In this document: piece by piece, positions 4,002 through 5,255 of the stretch | Position numbering within the stretch: the first letter of the stretch is position 1 | Layout: each line of letters begins with the position of its first letter | Source of the DNA: an uncultured Clostridia bacterium | Lineage (GTDB): Bacteria > Bacillota > Clostridia > Oscillospirales > Acutalibacteraceae | Direction of reading: 5' to 3' | Assembly: GCA_945224895.1 (NCBI GenBank) | Contig: CALYNW010000093.1 | Coordinates: 1 to 5,255, forward strand | Length of the DNA: 5,255 bases | The notes under the pieces: generated by a model | Seen by the model: the letters and a program-made list of their open reading frames with translations, nothing else | The model's database searches: none | Told to the model about the DNA's origin: nothing | Made by a program: the position numbers and the translations under genes

Positions 4002-5255
4002 ATGGGCGAAGCTTTAGCACTTGAAATGAGAGGCATTACCAAAACCTTTGGAACTATTGTTGCTAACAAGGATGTCGATTTAAAGGTACTCAAGGGTGAG
4101 ATTCTTGCAATTCTTGGGGAAAACGGCTCAGGCAAAACAACACTTATGAATATGGTTTCGGGAATTTATTTTCCCGACAGCGGTGAAGTGTTAGTAAACG
4201 GTGAACCTGTTGTTATAACCTCGCCAAAGGATGCGTTCGATTATAAAATAGGAATGATTCATCAGCACTTCAAATTAATTGATGTATTTACTGCTACTGA
4301 AAATATAGTGCTGGGTATTGATGACGGTAAAAAGTATAATATTAAAGAGGCAAAGCAAAGAGTAAAAGAAATTACTGACAAATATGGCTTTGTGATTGAT
4401 TTGGATAAAAAAGTATATGAAATGTCAGTATCGGAGAAGCAAACGGTTGAGATTATAAAGGTTCTTTACAGAGGCGCAGATATCTTGATTTTGGACGAGC
4501 CTACAGCCGTTCTTACTCCACAGGAAACGAGTAAATTATTTGACGTACTTCGCAAAATGCGTAAAGACGGTAAGTCAATTATTATAATAACACATAAGCT
4601 TCACGAGGTTCTTGAAATATCCGACAGGGTAACTATTCTGCGTAAAGGAGAATATATCGACACTGTTGATACCAAGGACGCAACCGAGCAGTCACTGACT
4701 GAAATGATGGTTGGCGCAAAGGTTGAGCTTAATATTGAACGTAAGGAGCCGGAAAACATAAAGGAAAGGCTTGTGGTTGAGGACCTTACGGTTATAAAAA
4801 AGGACGGCTCCATAGCGCTTGATAATGTAAACTTCAAGGCATACGGCGGAGAGATTTTAGGTATTGCAGGTATTTCCGGCTGTGGACAAAAGGAGCTTTT
4901 AGAGTCGATTGCAGGCTTGCAGATTACTACTAAAAAATCAAGTATTCTTTATAAGCCTGACCATTTGGGACCGCAGCAGCTTGTAGGAAAATCACCTAAA
5001 GAAATTCGCAAGCTTGGTGTTGCCTTATCCTTTGTACCTGAGGACAGATTAGGTATGGGACTTGTAGGCAATATGGATATCATTGACAATATGATGCTTC
5101 GTTCCTATAAGGAGGGTAAATCCTCTTTTCTCGACAGAAAGGCTCCTAAAAAGCTTGCTGAGGATATTATGGAGAATTCGGAGGTTGTCACTCCAAATGC
5201 TCAAACACCTGTAAGAAAGCTGTCCGGCGGTAATGTACAAAAGGTTCTTGTAGGC
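4002..5255 (+). CDS. ABC transporter ATP-binding protein, double NBD, nucleoside/purine (BMP-linked) type, C-terminus cut off
   Basis: The frame is open for 418 codons to the window edge; the family is about 500-520 residues, so roughly 90-100 are missing. AAGGAG lies 7 nt before the ATG. NBD1 has Walker A GENGSGKTT (39-47), Q-loop Q88 in MIHQHF, signature MSVSEKQTVEI (141-151), Walker B ILILDEPTAVLTP with D165-E166, and H-loop H198 in ITHKLHE. NBD2 starts near 258. Its Walker A position reads GIAGISGCGQKEL (287-299), lacking the GKT residues, a substitution usual for the second half of this ATPase type. SFVPEDRLGMGLV and an intact LSGGN signature (407-411) follow. The architecture matches the RbsA/YufO/NupA type, which powers import through two permeases. 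The gene follows a BMP lipoprotein and xpt, so purine or nucleoside uptake is the best guess. Galactose- or ribose-type sugar transport is less likely because the binding protein is BMP-type. Confidence 0.93.
   Translation, partial: MGEALALEMRGITKTFGTIVANKDVDLKVLKGEILAILGENGSGKTTLMNMVSGIYFPDSGEVLVNGEPVVITSPKDAFDYKIGMIHQHFKLIDVFTATENIVLGIDDGKKYNIKEAKQRVKEITDKYGFVIDLDKKVYEMSVSEKQTVEIIKVLYRGADILILDEPTAVLTPQETSKLFDVLRKMRKDGKSIIIITHKLHEVLEISDRVTILRKGEYIDTVDTKDATEQSLTEMMVGAKVELNIERKEPENIKERLVVEDLTVIKKDGSIALDNVNFKAYGGEILGIAGISGCGQKELLESIAGLQITTKKSSILYKPDHLGPQQLVGKSPKEIRKLGVALSFVPEDRLGMGLVGNMDIIDNMMLRSYKEGKSSFLDRKAPKKLAEDIMENSEVVTPNAQTPVRKLSGGNVQKVLVG

Noticed and set aside
4860..4898. Degenerate Walker A in the second NBD of the ATPase as a sign of damage.
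   Set aside because: Loss of the GKT residues in the second half is usual for RbsA/YufO-type double ATPases, and the LSGGN signature is intact, so the gene looks functional.
4601..5240. Minus-strand frames of 78 and 63 codons opposite the ABC ATPase.
   Set aside because: They are antisense to conserved NBD motifs and have no supporting signals.

Overview
The window looks like a low-GC Gram-positive chromosome segment, most likely from an anaerobic Clostridia member such as a gut Oscillospiraceae or Ruminococcaceae relative. The clues are AT-rich intergenic DNA, strong GGAGG-type ribosome binding sites, intrinsic terminators with U-tracts, a lipoprotein signal with a lipobox, and Firmicutes-type protein families. 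The genus is an inference; no rRNA or marker gene is present.

Minus strand (1-1771, read right to left): a small two-helix membrane protein (1771-1583) overlaps a DUF523/TudS-type cysteine protein (1586-1149) by 4 bp and ends at a clear intrinsic terminator (1142-1116). Next comes an OmpR/PhoB-type response regulator (1055-387). Two bases after its stop begins a membrane-anchored protein (384 to beyond position 1), most likely the partner sensor histidine kinase, of which only the N-terminal 128 residues are inside the window.

Plus strand (1982-5255): xanthine phosphoribosyltransferase (xpt, best start 2017), then a BMP-family (PnrA-like) substrate-binding lipoprotein (2655-3878), an intrinsic terminator or attenuator (3902-3941), and a double-NBD ABC ATPase of the nucleoside/purine type (4002 to beyond 5255). 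The permease genes normally following such an ATPase would lie just outside the window. Together these suggest a purine salvage module: the lipoprotein captures a purine or nucleoside, the ABC transporter imports it, and Xpt converts xanthine to XMP using PRPP. The internal terminator would favour abundant lipoprotein over ATPase.

The two transcription units diverge from 1772-2016. This AT-rich spacer holds a good promoter for xpt, a plausible promoter for the minus-strand pair, and at least two inverted repeats that could be operators. I see no canonical guanine riboswitch upstream of xpt. The window is mainly a well-understood gene neighbourhood; I did not find convincing evidence of a wholly new system. 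The points most worth a second look are the dyads in the divergent spacer and the small membrane protein coupled to the TudS-like gene.
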